NCBI GenBank assembly: GCA_039621445.1
Contig: CP154955.1
Span: 59,117,564-59,181,563 of the forward strand
From: Euglena gracilis
Taxonomy: Eukaryota; Euglenida; Euglenophyceae; Euglenales
DNA: 64,000 nucleotides
Direction of reading: 5' to 3'
Position 1 is the first letter of the stretch. Each line of letters starts with the position of its first letter. Position numbers and translations under genes: made by a program. Below are positions 11,946 through 23,165 of this stretch, in pieces. Below the pieces are notes generated by a model. The model made no database searches. It was not told the origin of the DNA and saw nothing but the letters and a program-made list of their open reading frames with translations.

Positions 11946-12795
11946 CAGTATCGACACTTACATAAAAAATCTGGGAAATGTCAAGAGATATGACTCAGCA
12001 TTCCGGACATTGGTGGGCCACTTGTTGCACAAAGGGGTGCCCCTGCAGGACTGCACAGTCCACAAGATGGCCGAGGCCATCCTTGATCTGGCTTCCAACA
12101 GCCTCAACACTGCACGAAATACATATGCAGCAGTTTTATTACTCCCAGGGTTTGGGTCATTGAGGTTCTCCCCTCTTTTGTCTCCATTGAAAAGGAAATG
12201 GAATTCCAATGTCTGCAAGTATGCCCATTTCTGGGACCCCACTGATTTTCTAGACAACATCATCAGACAATCATGACCCCTCTCAGAACTCTCTGCGAAA
12301 GAGCTCAGAAACAGACTCATCATTTGTTGGAGGCTTTTGGCCCTCCACCGGGGGGTTGATCTAGCCAGGACACAGCGAAAAATCAGTTTCGTGGGAGGAA
12401 AATTTTTCATTTTATTGCAAAGGAAAGGGTGCCAATTCCCAAGATGGGAGGAAATTTTAAATTTGCCACACACCCCACTCATAAGCCCCTGGCATTTATT
12501 GAAAGGGTATGTGGAAGGACAGCCCACATGGTTGGGCACAAAAATAATTTGTTGTGGTCTTTGTATGGAAAAAGACCTTTGCCATCAGAAAGAGTGAATT
12601 CCCTTACCAAAGAAATTCTGCATGAGGGGGGGTGGACACCACCCACTGGAAACCCCACAGCACCAGAGGGGCTGGGGTTTTATGGTGGAAAAATGCTGGT
12701 TTGCAAGTGGAAGAAGTCCAGCAATTGGGTCAGTGGAAAAATTTTGGGGCCTTCCAAGCGCATTATTTGCGACTCGGAGTCGTTTCAAAAATTCA
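11940..12795 (+). pseudogene. DIRS A tyrosine recombinase
   Basis: An N-terminal SAM-like part (KRYDSAFRTLVGHLLHKGV), the first catalytic Arg in ALHRGVDLAR, the H-x-x-R box PHSTRGAG (about 12654) and the Tyr nucleophile in AHYLRLG (TAT at 12764). Integrates the circular DNA. An in-frame TGA at 12274 and frame changes near 12590 and at the G-run 12626-12632 break it. Confidence 0.85.
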
Positions 12796-12827
12796 AAAAA
12801 TTATGGCCCAAAGGGGGGTGCACAGTA

Positions 12828-12928
12828 CCTCACCATCTCGCAGTGCGGAGCCCGATTGGTCTCGGACTCCCACGACAGAGGAAGGGGGAGGAAGGGACCA
12901 AGAGGGCGGAGCACAAGAAGATGGTGAG
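12828..12928 (+). repeat. Internal complementary region of DIRS A
   Basis: 12828-12866 is the reverse complement of the outer left end; 12867-12928 is the reverse complement of the outer right end. One small extra insertion (AGGAAGG) relative to the right end. Confidence 0.9.
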
Positions 12929-13079
12929 CCGAACCCCCCACCCAAAAAATCAGCAGAAAAAGAAAAACATCCCAACCAGAAAGGGGACCCCCGACCAAGC
13001 AACCATGGGAGAGGGGGGGGGGGAGGCGTGGCCACGACGGTTCAGCTTCGCCAAGGTGTCGGAGGAGGCCTCATCATCG

Positions 13080-13176
13080 CCAACTCCGGCAACAAAGGCG
13101 CAGTAAGAAGCACCCCCCGCGCACGCACAAACACACCAGAACAGAACAGCCGGCAAGGAAAGCAGGACCTCACCAT
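13080..13176 (-). repeat. Right inverted terminal repeat of DIRS A
   Basis: Reverse complement of 8684-8790 with only a few mismatches. Confidence 0.92.
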
Positions 13177-13230
13177 CTTCTTGTGTTCCGCCCTCTTGGT
13201 CCCCCTTCCTCTGTCGTGGGAGTCCGAGAC

Positions 13231-14300
13231 TTGGGCCGGTTGGGATACAACCCGCTGTGCCCTTGCCGTACGGAAGCTCACTGGAGTGGCTATGGTGGAG
13301 TCTACACTGCAACCTTAGTTAGCGGCATACAGTTACAGCTTGGCCCTTACGAAGAACGTCTCGATACCGTCACTGGAGCTGAGCGACAAGGCGTCGGACG
13401 TGGCCTTCAAGCGGTACGAGAAGTGGACAACGGCGACCACGACGACGACGACGGAGATGGATCGCGACGAGGAGGCAGCGCGCGCGGCAGAGGAAGCCGA
13501 GGACTTCCCCTGGCAAACGGCCGAGGAGGCACTGCCGGGGGACCTGGAGAGGATATGGACACAGGTACAGTCTGGGGATTTACGTATGGAGGTCCGAAGT
13601 TTACTGGAACAGATACCAACCTGGAAGACCCTGAAGGCCAAGGCGCAAGGCGCAAGGCGGAAGAAAATAACCACCGTCAAGATGGTAAGAGTGGGTATGA
13701 CCGCACTCTGCGTGCAGTACAGCAGAAGCTCTTGAATATCTTACGTATCTTGGCGGCGCTGCACTGCACCTTGCAAGGAGCCCCTGAGGACGTATTGGGT
13801 TTGAGCCAAAAGCTATTTGCATATGTGGCTGCCTGTGAAGGGGACATTGTCAAGGAGAGGAAGAGGAGGAGCATCCCTCAAACCATACAACCAGGAAATG
13901 GCCTATTCACCCCTGACGACATCAAAATGGCCAAAGCCCAAGCTGGCATCAACAAAGAGGGTATCAGCCCCCCCTTCATGGGTGAGTTCCCCAAGTGGCA
14001 TTTTCCCACCCCCACAGGTGGAAAAGGGTGGAAATTCAAGCAATGGCCAACAGCCTGGCAAGCGAGACCATGGAGGTCTACCCCCAAAGGGAAAGGCAAC
14101 TCCAAAGGAGGAAAATGTTTCGCCCACCACCTTGCCAAAAAGTATTGCTCCTTCCTTTTCAGATCAGAACTCCTCAAGTTCCAAAAGGACATTGTGTCCT
14201 CCAGAGTTGGGCATTGTGCCAGAAACTCAAACATCCCTGAGGGGCAGAAGCCAAGACAGTTGCAGGCTGTGGGAAGCTGCATGCTTGAGATCTGTGGAGC
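13231..14300 (+). pseudogene. DIRS B ORF1 (Gag-like) remainder
   Basis: Downstream of element A. One frame (13340 onward) gives an acidic, Thr/Glu-rich segment with LLEQIPTWKTLKAKAQG. It then shifts to a frame with NILRILAALHCTLQ and LSQKLFAYVAACEGDIVKER, helical and Gag-like. The frame changes near 13690. No recognised domain; assigned by position. Confidence 0.45.
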
Positions 14301-15170
14301 AGATCACCGAGGTGCTGCTGCTGACAGATCAGCACTTTCTGGGAGTGCCTCTGTTTCAGAGACTTCAGACCCAGTTGCCATGGTGGCAGAAAGTTGCCCC
14401 CCCCCCAGGGTGTTGCAACTCATCACAAAGGGGGTAACCCCCCCTTGGGAGTCACCCCCCTCCCTCAGCACATTTTCTATACCAAAATCAGAGGTGGAAA
14501 TTCAAAAGGCAAAAAAATATTTTACAAGACTATTTCCAAGCAGGATCCATAAGACCAGTCCCCTGGGAGGGTACCCAACTCGTCATCCCTTGGTTTGTAA
14601 TCTCCAAAAAGGAGCCTCAGGGAGAAAAACATCGTTTAAAAAGCGATTGTCGCCAACTAAACCAGCACTTTCCCCCCCCACCCTTTCAAACTGGACAACA
14701 TCCAGGTCATCTTCAGGCAGCTAAAGAAAGGACAATGGGGAGCGAAAGTAGAATTAAAGGACGCCTACTTTCATTTAATGTTGAACCCAACCCTAAGAAC
14801 CTGCATGAGGATGACTCTGGAGGAAACATGCTGGGAATTCCAGGCAGCTTGTTTTGGTTTAAATGTGCTGCCAGAAAAATTCATGAGCCTCATGAAGTGC
14901 CTGGAAAAACGTTGGAGGGCCAAAGGCCTTTTATGCTTTGTTTACCTGGACGACATCCTCCTGCTGGGGGACAGCCAGAAGCAAGTCAGCAACCACCTGG
15001 CCATAATGCTGGCAGATTTACTACAGGGGGGTATCAAAATAAACAGCAAGAAATCGATCTTTCAACCCACCCAAAATCTCCCACATTTGGGGTTCCACCT
15101 CAACCTGGCACAGGGAAAGTTACAGTTGGGGGCAGAAAAGCTAAAACTGGTCCGGAGGGAACTGTGAAAA
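14300..15170 (+). pseudogene. DIRS B reverse transcriptase
   Basis: N-terminal helices (LLLTDQHFLGVPLFQRLQ), SDCRQLNQHF, motif A read as VELKDAYFH (GAA at 14751) and motif C YLDDILLLG (14943). The first acidic residue of motif A is Glu where an active RT and copy A have Asp, so this copy is probably inactive. Several frame changes around poly-C runs between 14390 and 14700; a stop (TGA) at 15165-15167. Confidence 0.8.
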
Positions 15171-15399
15171 TTGGTCACACACCATTCCCTCATTTGCAGA
15201 AAGATGGCCTCAGTTTTGGGGAGAATAAGAAGCTTCCTGGTGGGGCTGCCCTTCCTCAGGGCATTTACAGACAATTTGGTAGGTTTTGTCAACCTACAAG
15301 AAAAATTTGGCTGGGATCATCAAGTTCAAATCTCAGAGGAGGTGAAATCTCAACTGAGAGATGTACGAGAAATTCTGCAGACCTGGGGGGGGAGACCCT

Positions 15400-16122
15400 T
15401 CCCAAGCACAGCAACCAGACACCTGGAGTCGGACAGTTCAACTTTTGGTTGGGGGTCTAGACCTACAAGCTGGCACCCAGTTGCAGGAATTTTGGTGAAA
15501 AAATTCTCACTTACATATAAATGTAAAAGAATTGATCGCAGCCATCTCCACTGTAAGGTCTTTGGCAAGAAAAAGGGACACGGTGTCCCTAACAGTGGAC
15601 AACAAAGTTTCCTACTACTATCTCCTCAAGGGGGGGGGAAGAATGCCCCACCTGAACAAACTCATCAGACCTATTCTGAAGTGGTGTATGGAAATGGACA
15701 TCAACCTCCAAGTTCACTGGGCTCCCTCCCAAAGCATGAAAAGCGATGCTATCAGCAGATGGCACTTCGACCCAGGGGACTACAGTTTAAACCCTTTCAT
15801 TTTCAAAAAAGTCATGCACATTTTTCAGCAGTTCATAAACCCCATTGTGGACATGTTTGCATCACCAGGGAATCACAAACTTCCTCAGATCGTGAGTCGA
15901 TGGCCTCATTTTCAGGCAGTGGCCACAGACAGTTTGAACTGCCCTCTGGACATGTTCTCAGAAGTTTATGCAAACCCTCCCTGGTCTGTGCTGAGCCAGT
16001 GGCTCCTGAGGTTAAAAGAACACAGACATCTGAGATGCCTTCTGATTTGCTCCCTGTGGGTTTCAGCTGTGTGGTGGCCCCTGTTAATAAAGCTACACAT
16101 TCCACACGCACCAGCCCTCTGA
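15400..16122 (+). pseudogene. DIRS B RNase H and methyltransferase-like domains
   Basis: 15530 onward is one open frame of about 195 codons: LTVDNKVSYYYLL and SDAISRW are RNase H Asp motifs, then VDMFASPGNHKLPQIV and VYANPPWSVLSQWL form the methyltransferase-like domain, ending in a stop at 16120-16122. The first RNase H Asp region lies just upstream (HLESDSSTFGWG) in another frame. Confidence 0.78.
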
Positions 16123-16229
16123 ATTCTGTCACCACATGTTCGAGAATTGTCATGGGCAGCCCATGAAAAAGCCAAGGTGGAACCTGGACTGCATTTTATT
16201 GTCCCGCAGTTGTTACAGAAGCAACAGAT

Positions 16230-17060
16230 CTCCCACTCAGTGGTTGACGATTTCTGAAGTCACAATCTTTCCTTGGCGAGATATGAATCTGCGTTCAGTC
16301 CCAGCTGGACATCAACACCATAAGCCCAGAATTAGTCGCTTCTGGCATCATAAAAATTTTCACCTTCAGTGTGGCCCAGGCCAGGAATGCTTATAGTGCT
16401 GCGTTCCAGCTTCCTGGTTTTCACATGTTAAGGTTTTTACCCCTGTTGGCTCCCTATAAAAGACAATGGAACACATCCACCATCAGGTATCATTCTTTTT
16501 GGAATCCTGAATCATTACTTCAGCAGTTGGCAGCAGCACCTCCCCCAGAGTCCCTCAGTGACCTGAGGGACCAAGTCATTTTAAGTTTCAGACTCATCTG
16601 TTTGCATCGCTCAGTGGACTTGAGCAGAACCTTCAGGACAGTGTCCCAGGTTGATGGCAAGGTCTTTGTGCCTGGTCAGAAGAAAGGATTGGAGACAGAC
16701 TCAGTGGGAGGAAATTCCCCAAATTCCTTCATGTCCCAATATTTGCCCCTGGTTCAACATGAAAAAATATTTCAGTTTGACATCTCACTGTGCCCCGCCC
16801 CCGGGGGACATTCATTATTAAGTTTAAAACCTCCCTTTACCCCCCTGTCTGCCAAAACCACTGGGAGTTTGGCAAAAGGATTGTTGGATAAACACGGGGT
16901 ACCTCCCCAGTGGGCCCCCCACTCCACCAGGGGGGCGGGAGAGTACATGTATAAAATGGCAGCTTTGTCCTCTGAGGAAGTGTGCCAAAATGGGAAATGG
17001 AAAAATGTGCAGGCCTTTTCTTCCCATTATTTGCGGTTGGAAGCGGGAAAAAAGACGGGG
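16230..17060 (+). pseudogene. DIRS B tyrosine recombinase
   Basis: N-terminal LSLARYESAFSPSW, then in the next frame QARNAYSAAFQLPGF, the catalytic Arg region CLHRSVDLSRT, the H-x-x-R box PHSTRGAG (from about 16917) and Tyr in SHYLRLE (TAT at 17028). The main frame stays open from 16371 through the Tyr; only the first about 50 residues are in a different frame. Best-preserved gene of the two elements. Confidence 0.87.
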
Positions 17061-17077
17061 GTTGCTGTCCAAAAAAT

Positions 17078-17190
17078 GGCGCGCAAAGCCCCACTGCGGT
17101 CTTTTTCGGAGCCGGAGCTGTCTCGGACTCCGGCGAAGAATGATCCAGGAGGAAGGGACAGCGAAGGCGGAGCACAAGACAACAGTGAGC
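17078..17190 (+). repeat. Internal complementary region of DIRS B
   Basis: First part complements the left end at 8360-8395; second part (GGACTCCGGCGAAGAATGAT... to AACAGTGAGC) complements 17405-17474. Confidence 0.85.
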
Positions 17191-17312
17191 CCGCCCCCCT
17201 GGCCCGGAAGAGAGCAAAAAAGTCGGTCAGGGACCCCCAAAGAAATTTCAATTCACCCACAGACAGGCCAGCAACCCACCTCCGCCAGCCACCGAAAAGT
17301 CCGACAGCATCT

Positions 17313-17410
17313 GCGAGTCCGCCTACTCCGACATCTCATCGCAGTAAGAAGCATCGCAACCAACGCCAAAAACACAAAAACAACAGCCGGAAAGAGGAGC
17401 AGGACCTCAC
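17313..17410 (-). repeat. Right inverted terminal repeat of DIRS B
   Basis: Complementary to 8384-8485. Confidence 0.8.
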
Positions 17411-17474
17411 TGTTGTCTTGTGCTCCGCCGTCGCTGTCCCTTCCTCCTGGATCATTCTTCACCGGAGTCCGAGA

Positions 17475-19827
17475 GCCGACAGTGGCCTTCGGGGTAGGCC
17501 ACGAGTGCACTTTGAAAGGCACACGAAAGCGCACAAAAAAGAAGAGGCAGCGCAAGCGCAGACGCAAAAATTCGAGCGGCACGGAGGCGTGTTTTTTTTC
17601 CCTGAAAGGTAAAGGAAAAGGCAGAGGGAGAGAGCGGAACTTCTGCCTTTCCGGGTGGGGCATGCGTCCCCCCCCCCCCCGCGCAGCCGACATGCCCGCA
17701 GCGAAACGAAGTGCAACCGATCTATAAAAAAAAACCTACCACGGGCACGGACGCTTCTCAGATCCACCTTTTTTTTTCTATTTCCATTTTTTAAACTGTC
17801 TTTTTTTGGCATCGGTTGGCCAAAATCTCAGGCTCAGAGGTGCATGAAAAGTCAGAATTTCCCGGCAATTTGCGTGGCTCCTGCCCGGACCATCCCAATT
17901 TTGCAATTAGGGAATCTGCCCAACAAGCTTGAGGATGGCCGGGAGGAGGGAACCTCTCTGTTGTCTGAAGGGGGTGAAAATACTTTGGCTGGCTTCTTTG
18001 GCCGAATGAAAAAAAAATGACCAGGACTCGGACGGGCAGCGATTAAAAAAAAGCAGCAAGGTCGTATGTGACGGAAAAAACACCTCGCTCGTCGGGAAAT
18101 CACAGGGCTCACTTCACTCAAATGAATGCTGCGGGGTGGCCAAGGGCAGGGGCTACTGATGTAATGAATATGGGGGGGTGCAAATCAGGAGAATGAAATC
18201 GGGGAGGGATCAATGAAAAGACCAGGTAACCTGTTTCGGTGATTAGACGCTGGGTTTTTTAAGTTGCCGCTCATTCGTTCAGGTTGCCAATGGTGGCGTT
18301 TGCATTTGGTATTGGTGGGCTCTGTGTCTGCGAGAAATGTCTCAACTTTCATTGACGTCCTCGCCAACAGATCAGAGCATCGAAAACGTTCGTATTTTCC
18401 CCCCTTTAAGGATTTCCATATCTTATTTGCCAGTTTTTCATTGGGATGGATGGGAAAACATGGGAAATTTGAGAAGGTTAGGCGAGGGTATTCAACCAAA
18501 GACAATCTTCAGACCTCCCATCCCTTCTTTTGGACCTCAATCACTATCTGTGATCTTCCCAAAATCTGCTTGTGCCGCCATTTCCCCGAACCATTGTTTT
18601 TGTACATTCCTGATTCCAAACCCAGGGCTGGGGGAAAATGCTGGATGGCACTGCAACTCGGGTTTGACAAATCCAAACCAAAAAAAAACAGACTGAAAAC
18701 GACACCCCCAACAACACAGCCCCCTAGACCACCCCGCCAGAGGTGATCGAGGGCTGGCGCAAAAGACGCTGCGAAACAGGGGGAGGGCGAAACAGGAACC
18801 CAACCCAACGACCGGAAACCTGCGCTGCGCCGGAGGGGAAGCCGTTGGGCTCCAGCGGTGGCTGTCACCATTGGGCCCCAATGGCTGGGGAGCCAACTGC
18901 GATGGGGTCTGTCTCCGAAAGGCCAAAACACCATTCGGTTTGAAAACAAATTGCGGATGACCCGCCCAGGGGTTTTTTTTTAAGGCTGGGGGGGGGCGGG
19001 GAGGGGAGGGTCCCGCCCCACCACCCCCCCCTGGGGGGGTCCCGTGACACCCACTCACTTTCCCCGAAAATGGCCAAAAATCGCGATACGTGCTAAAAAT
19101 AGCACCCTTTTCAAAAACTTTCGGCGCCTTCGGCACCCAAAAGTATATCCCACTCCCCCCGCCCCGGGTGAACCCCCCCTGGGGGAACCCCCCTGGGGGG
19201 GGGGGGGGCTCGGCCGGACCCACCCCCCCTCCCCCCCTCCCCCCAAGGGTCCAAGACGAAGAAAAAAACATCCCGTTTTGCATTTCAGGAGCCGAAATCA
19301 AGATGGCGAAATTCTGGAAAAAGCACCCAGCTCTTCACATAATTTCCCCCAGAATCATCAACTGTGTTGTATTCCCCTCTTTTCGTCTTCATGAATCTTC
19401 CCAACTGCCGAAAAATTTACAAAAAAAACGGAGGGAGGTTTAGAATGCCTCGAAAACCAAATGCAAAATTTTGACCAAAATTGAAACGTAAAGACATTCC
19501 CAAATCAATACCGACAAAAATTCCTGCAATTTTCGCCGTGTGGTGATTTTCACAGTAATTTTTCTGTCAATTCAATGGGGGAATTACGACGTGGAATTTT
19601 ATCAAAATTATATTTGGAAGAAAAAATATTCTGTGTTCTAACCCTTTTGTGGACCTTTTTACCAGGTGTCCAGCAGTTTTGCCCCTGCTTTTCATCGAGA
19701 AAAATAAATCAGGGGTGCAAAAAAAATGACCCCACCCATTACATATAACTCACGTTTCCTGAGCCCGTAATGGCAAAAAAAATGGTCCCTACAAAAAAAA
19801 TGCTAAATACCCCCCACCCCACCAAGG
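17475..19827. other. Non-coding block between DIRS B and the nitrilase-like gene
   Basis: No exon supported. 18740-18940 is GC-rich with weak coding character on the minus strand. 18965-19250 has poly-C/G runs around a core CCCGAAAATGGCCAAAAA and a GGCGCCTTCGGC palindrome, resembling the MITE interiors elsewhere, with a CCCAGGGGTTTTTTTTTAAGG end at about 18967 but no matching right end found. Confidence 0.4.
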
Positions 19828-19977
19828 TCAAGGTCGGGCCCCCGCTGCCCAGGGCTCCAGCTCCGCCAGCAGCATCGGCTGGTAGATGTCCACCGTCGGG
19901 TACGTCGCCGGGCGGCGGGGCATGGCGAGCGGCTCCAGTCCGTGCCGGCAGGGCCGCTTCGGGACCCGGGCACACAT
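19828..19977 (-). CDS. Exon-like island with stop codon, possible last exon of the nitrilase-like gene
   Basis: The minus-strand frame from ATG at 19977 to TGA at 19828-19830 includes RPATYPTVDIYQPMLLAELE. GC-rich like the other exons and downstream of them on the same strand. An AACAG acceptor-like site lies just upstream. Membership of the nitrilase-like gene is inferred from position only. Confidence 0.4.
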   Translation of the reverse strand: MCARVPKRPCRHGLEPLAMPRRPATYPTVDIYQPMLLAELEPWAAGARP

Positions 19978-19984
19978 TACTGTT

Positions 19985-20185
19985 TGGAAGGACCCCGGGG
20001 GGGGGGGGTCCCGCAGGCCGGCTGGAAAAAGGTGCTGGCTGGACCCCCTGGGGGGGGGGGTGTCCAGATGGGGGGACCTGGCAGGTGCCCCCCCAAAAAT
20101 ACTCCAAAAAGCTCAAATCCAGCCGGGTTTGCATTTTTCAGTCAAAATTTAGAAGCGTAAACCCCAAAACCACTCAGAAATGCAA
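19985..20185. mobile_element. MITE fragment (CTGGCTGG family)
   Basis: GGTCCCGCAGGCCGGCTGGA followed by AAATCCAGCCGGGTTTGCAT matches the left half of the 467-bp element at 37527. No intact ends. Confidence 0.7.
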
Positions 20186-20572
20186 TTTTAAACCATTTTT
20201 GATCGCATGCCTAAAAAAAACTAAACAAAAATGCTTCAAACGTGCCTTGAATGTTTGGCAAGGATGATTAAACTGCCTTGGAATGCCTTATGCCTCAAAA
20301 GTTCTTTCTCCGACAGAGCAAATAAGGAAGCACATTCCGCCGACAAAAACGGGCGAGCTCCTGGGGGGAAACACAATTTCTGGGGCGCTGGAGCATTGCC
20401 CATCCACCCAAAGCTCAAAGAAAAAGTGTGTTTGGATTTTTTCTCCATGATTTTGGACTACCCAGCCCCAGGCAGTGCCTGAATATTTGAATTTGGCAGG
20501 TGCTGAAAAAGGTGGGTTTAGCAACCTAGCACCTTTTAAAGCTTTTGAACTCATTACTTATAATATGTTTTG
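20186..20572. other. Non-coding, includes a fragment of the 32.5-kb MITE family
   Basis: 20370-20450 (GGGGCGCTGGAGCATTGCCC, CATCCACCCAAAGCTCAAAG) resembles 32620-32660. Nothing coding seen. Confidence 0.4.
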
Positions 20573-20855
20573 TTACAATTTATTACATTACATTACATTA
20601 CATTACATTACATTACATTACATTACATTACATTACATTACATTACATTACATTACATTACATTACATTACATTACATTACATTACATTACATTACATTA
20701 CATTACCTTACCTTACATCTCATTACCTTACATTACATTACATCTCATTACGTTACATCACATCACATTACATTACATTACATTACATTACATTACATTA
20801 CATTACATTACATTACATTACATTACATTACATTACATTACATTACATTACATTG
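20573..20855. repeat. (CATTA)n pentanucleotide satellite
   Basis: About 55 units of ATTAC, with a more degenerate patch (CATCTCATTACC) at 20705-20765. Confidence 0.97.
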
Positions 20856-21080
20856 TATTCATTATGACCAAAAAAGCTGGACCAGATATTTTCAGGAAAA
20901 GGATTTTCATTAGACTAGCGAGGGGCTTTCATTTGAAATGATTGCTTGTCAATGTGAAGTCGCCCAACACCCAACAAAACAAAAAAGGTTGTGTTGGCCA
21001 AACACGCACACCTCGTTGAATATGTTCAGTACCTTTTTTTTGAAGATGCCGGTCCAATTGAAGATTGTTCTTCAGCTCAC

Positions 21081-21228
21081 CTTGGATCCAAGTTCCTCAG
21101 TGTGCACAAAACAAGCCCTGGGCGGCGACGGCGGTGGCGGGCCTGCTGTGCGAACAGCGGCCGCAGCTCCCGCTCGATGACGCTATATGCGTTGGCCAGC
21201 ACGTCATAGGGCTTGGTGACGAAGAGCC
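21081..21228 (-). CDS. Exon-like island, probable nitrilase-like gene
   Basis: 148 bp bounded by a good acceptor (CTGCAG|GGCTC at 21228) and donor (CCAAG|GTGAGC at 21081), open in the frame GLFVTKPYDVLANAYSVIER and ELRPLFAQQARHRRR. Its place on the strand, downstream of the nitrilase catalytic exon, suggests the same gene. The sequence itself is not diagnostic. One of the few islands with canonical GT-AG sites on both sides. Confidence 0.5.
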
Positions 21229-21239
21229 CTGCAGCGTGG

Positions 21240-22329
<1,090 letters not shown>

Positions 22330-22456
22330 GCTGGGGCGGCGGGCTGGGCGTTGGCGGGGCTGTAGCCGGTGGCGGGACTCGAGCCGAGGCCCGTCAGCTC
22401 GTCCATCACCGCGGAGAGCCACCAGCGGAGGGAGCTGAACAGCCCGGACCACTTCA
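22330..22456 (-). CDS. Exon-like island, probable nitrilase-like gene C-terminal part
   Basis: Two minus frames are open: one reads WSGLFSSLRWWLSAVMDELT, the other GEVVRAVQLPPLVALRGDGR. The second joins in frame to the 23.1-kb exon (…RIYNSG) if the interval is removed between TCCGGTGA and CCCGGTGA, an 7-of-8 direct repeat. The true frame is undecided. Confidence 0.4.
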
Positions 22457-23052
22457 CCGGGCCTGGAGGGGGGCGGGTCACGCGCGTCGCGTGACTCACG
22501 CATGCTTGATCCACGGGTGGGTCACCCGCGAGCACGTCACCCCGATGTAGTCGAACCTCATGGACACATTTGGTTGGTTAGTGCAGTCCACCGTGGGTTT
22601 CTGGGTGGCGCCACACACACACATGACACGTGTCCCATAGTAACAGCTGACAAGCAACCACTAAATGACCTCACAAGAGACTCATCAGCATATTCCATAC
22701 TGGTTCCGACCGCACCCGAATTGACCAGAACAGTGGATGTGCTGTTTGCAGCACGCACGCACACACACATGCACGATAGAGCGCACACACACACCCACAC
22801 ACACATAAATTATTCCACAATAATACAAACAAATACACCGTGTCAGAAATCCAAAAAAACCAACAAAAAAATCAAAAGCACACACAACACACACACACAC
22901 ACACACAAAAATTTGCGATTTCATGAATTCATCAAATACACTAATTGTGAATTCATTCTGTGGACGTTCTGCATCTTGTTGCATGGGCGATTTTTTTCCC
23001 TGCGGCTTGCCGACGATGGCGGGGGGGGGGGGGGGCGGGGGGCGGGGCATCA
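22457..23052. other. Intron-like interval between 22.4- and 23.1-kb exons
   Basis: Contains short CA tracts (22770-22805, 22880-22905) and a run of G at 23020-23045. Bounded by the near-identical 8-mers noted for the neighbouring exons. Confidence 0.4.
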
Positions 23053-23165
23053 CCGGAGTTGTAGATGCGGTTGCCGTCCTTGAACTCGGCGTACTGCTTT
23101 CCCCCGCCGAAGAGGTTGTCGCACACCTCCGTCCGTCCCGGGCACACCCATGTCCCCCTCCCCTG
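23053..23165 (-). CDS. Nitrilase-like protein, exon after the catalytic region
   Basis: Minus frame gives RTEVCDNLFGGGKQYAEFKD and GNRIYNSG. This fits the strand that follows the catalytic Cys region in carbon-nitrogen hydrolases (…vCDG/N-x-x-x-G…). The 5' edge is unclear; a TATCAG acceptor-like site lies at about 23168. Confidence 0.5.

Larger units (their letters stand above)
8660..13230 (+). mobile_element. DIRS-type retrotransposon A, nested in B
   Basis: 4.57-kb element bounded on both sides by GAC (8660-8662 and 13228-13230). Inverted terminal repeats at 8684-8790 and 13080-13176. The internal complementary region 12828-12928 has a first half complementing the left outer end (8660-8697) and a second half complementing the right outer end (about 13167-13230), joined as ...CGATTGG-T-CTCGG.... 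That junction is what a circular intermediate would carry. No long target duplication, as expected for tyrosine-recombinase integration. Confidence 0.9.
8360..17474 (+). mobile_element. DIRS-type retrotransposon B, interrupted by element A
   Basis: Tyrosine-recombinase retroelement, about 4.5 kb once element A is discounted. Evidence: homologous inverted terminal repeats at 8384-8485 and 17313-17410; an internal complementary region at about 17078-17190 whose halves complement the left end (CAGCTCCGGCTCC) and right end (GGAGTCCGAGA); and the order ORF1, RT, RNase H, methyltransferase-like domain, tyrosine recombinase. This is the DIRS-1 architecture, which replicates through a circular intermediate. 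Element A sits inside it near the start of the ORF1 region. Frameshifts and an altered RT motif A suggest this copy is dead. Confidence 0.85.
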
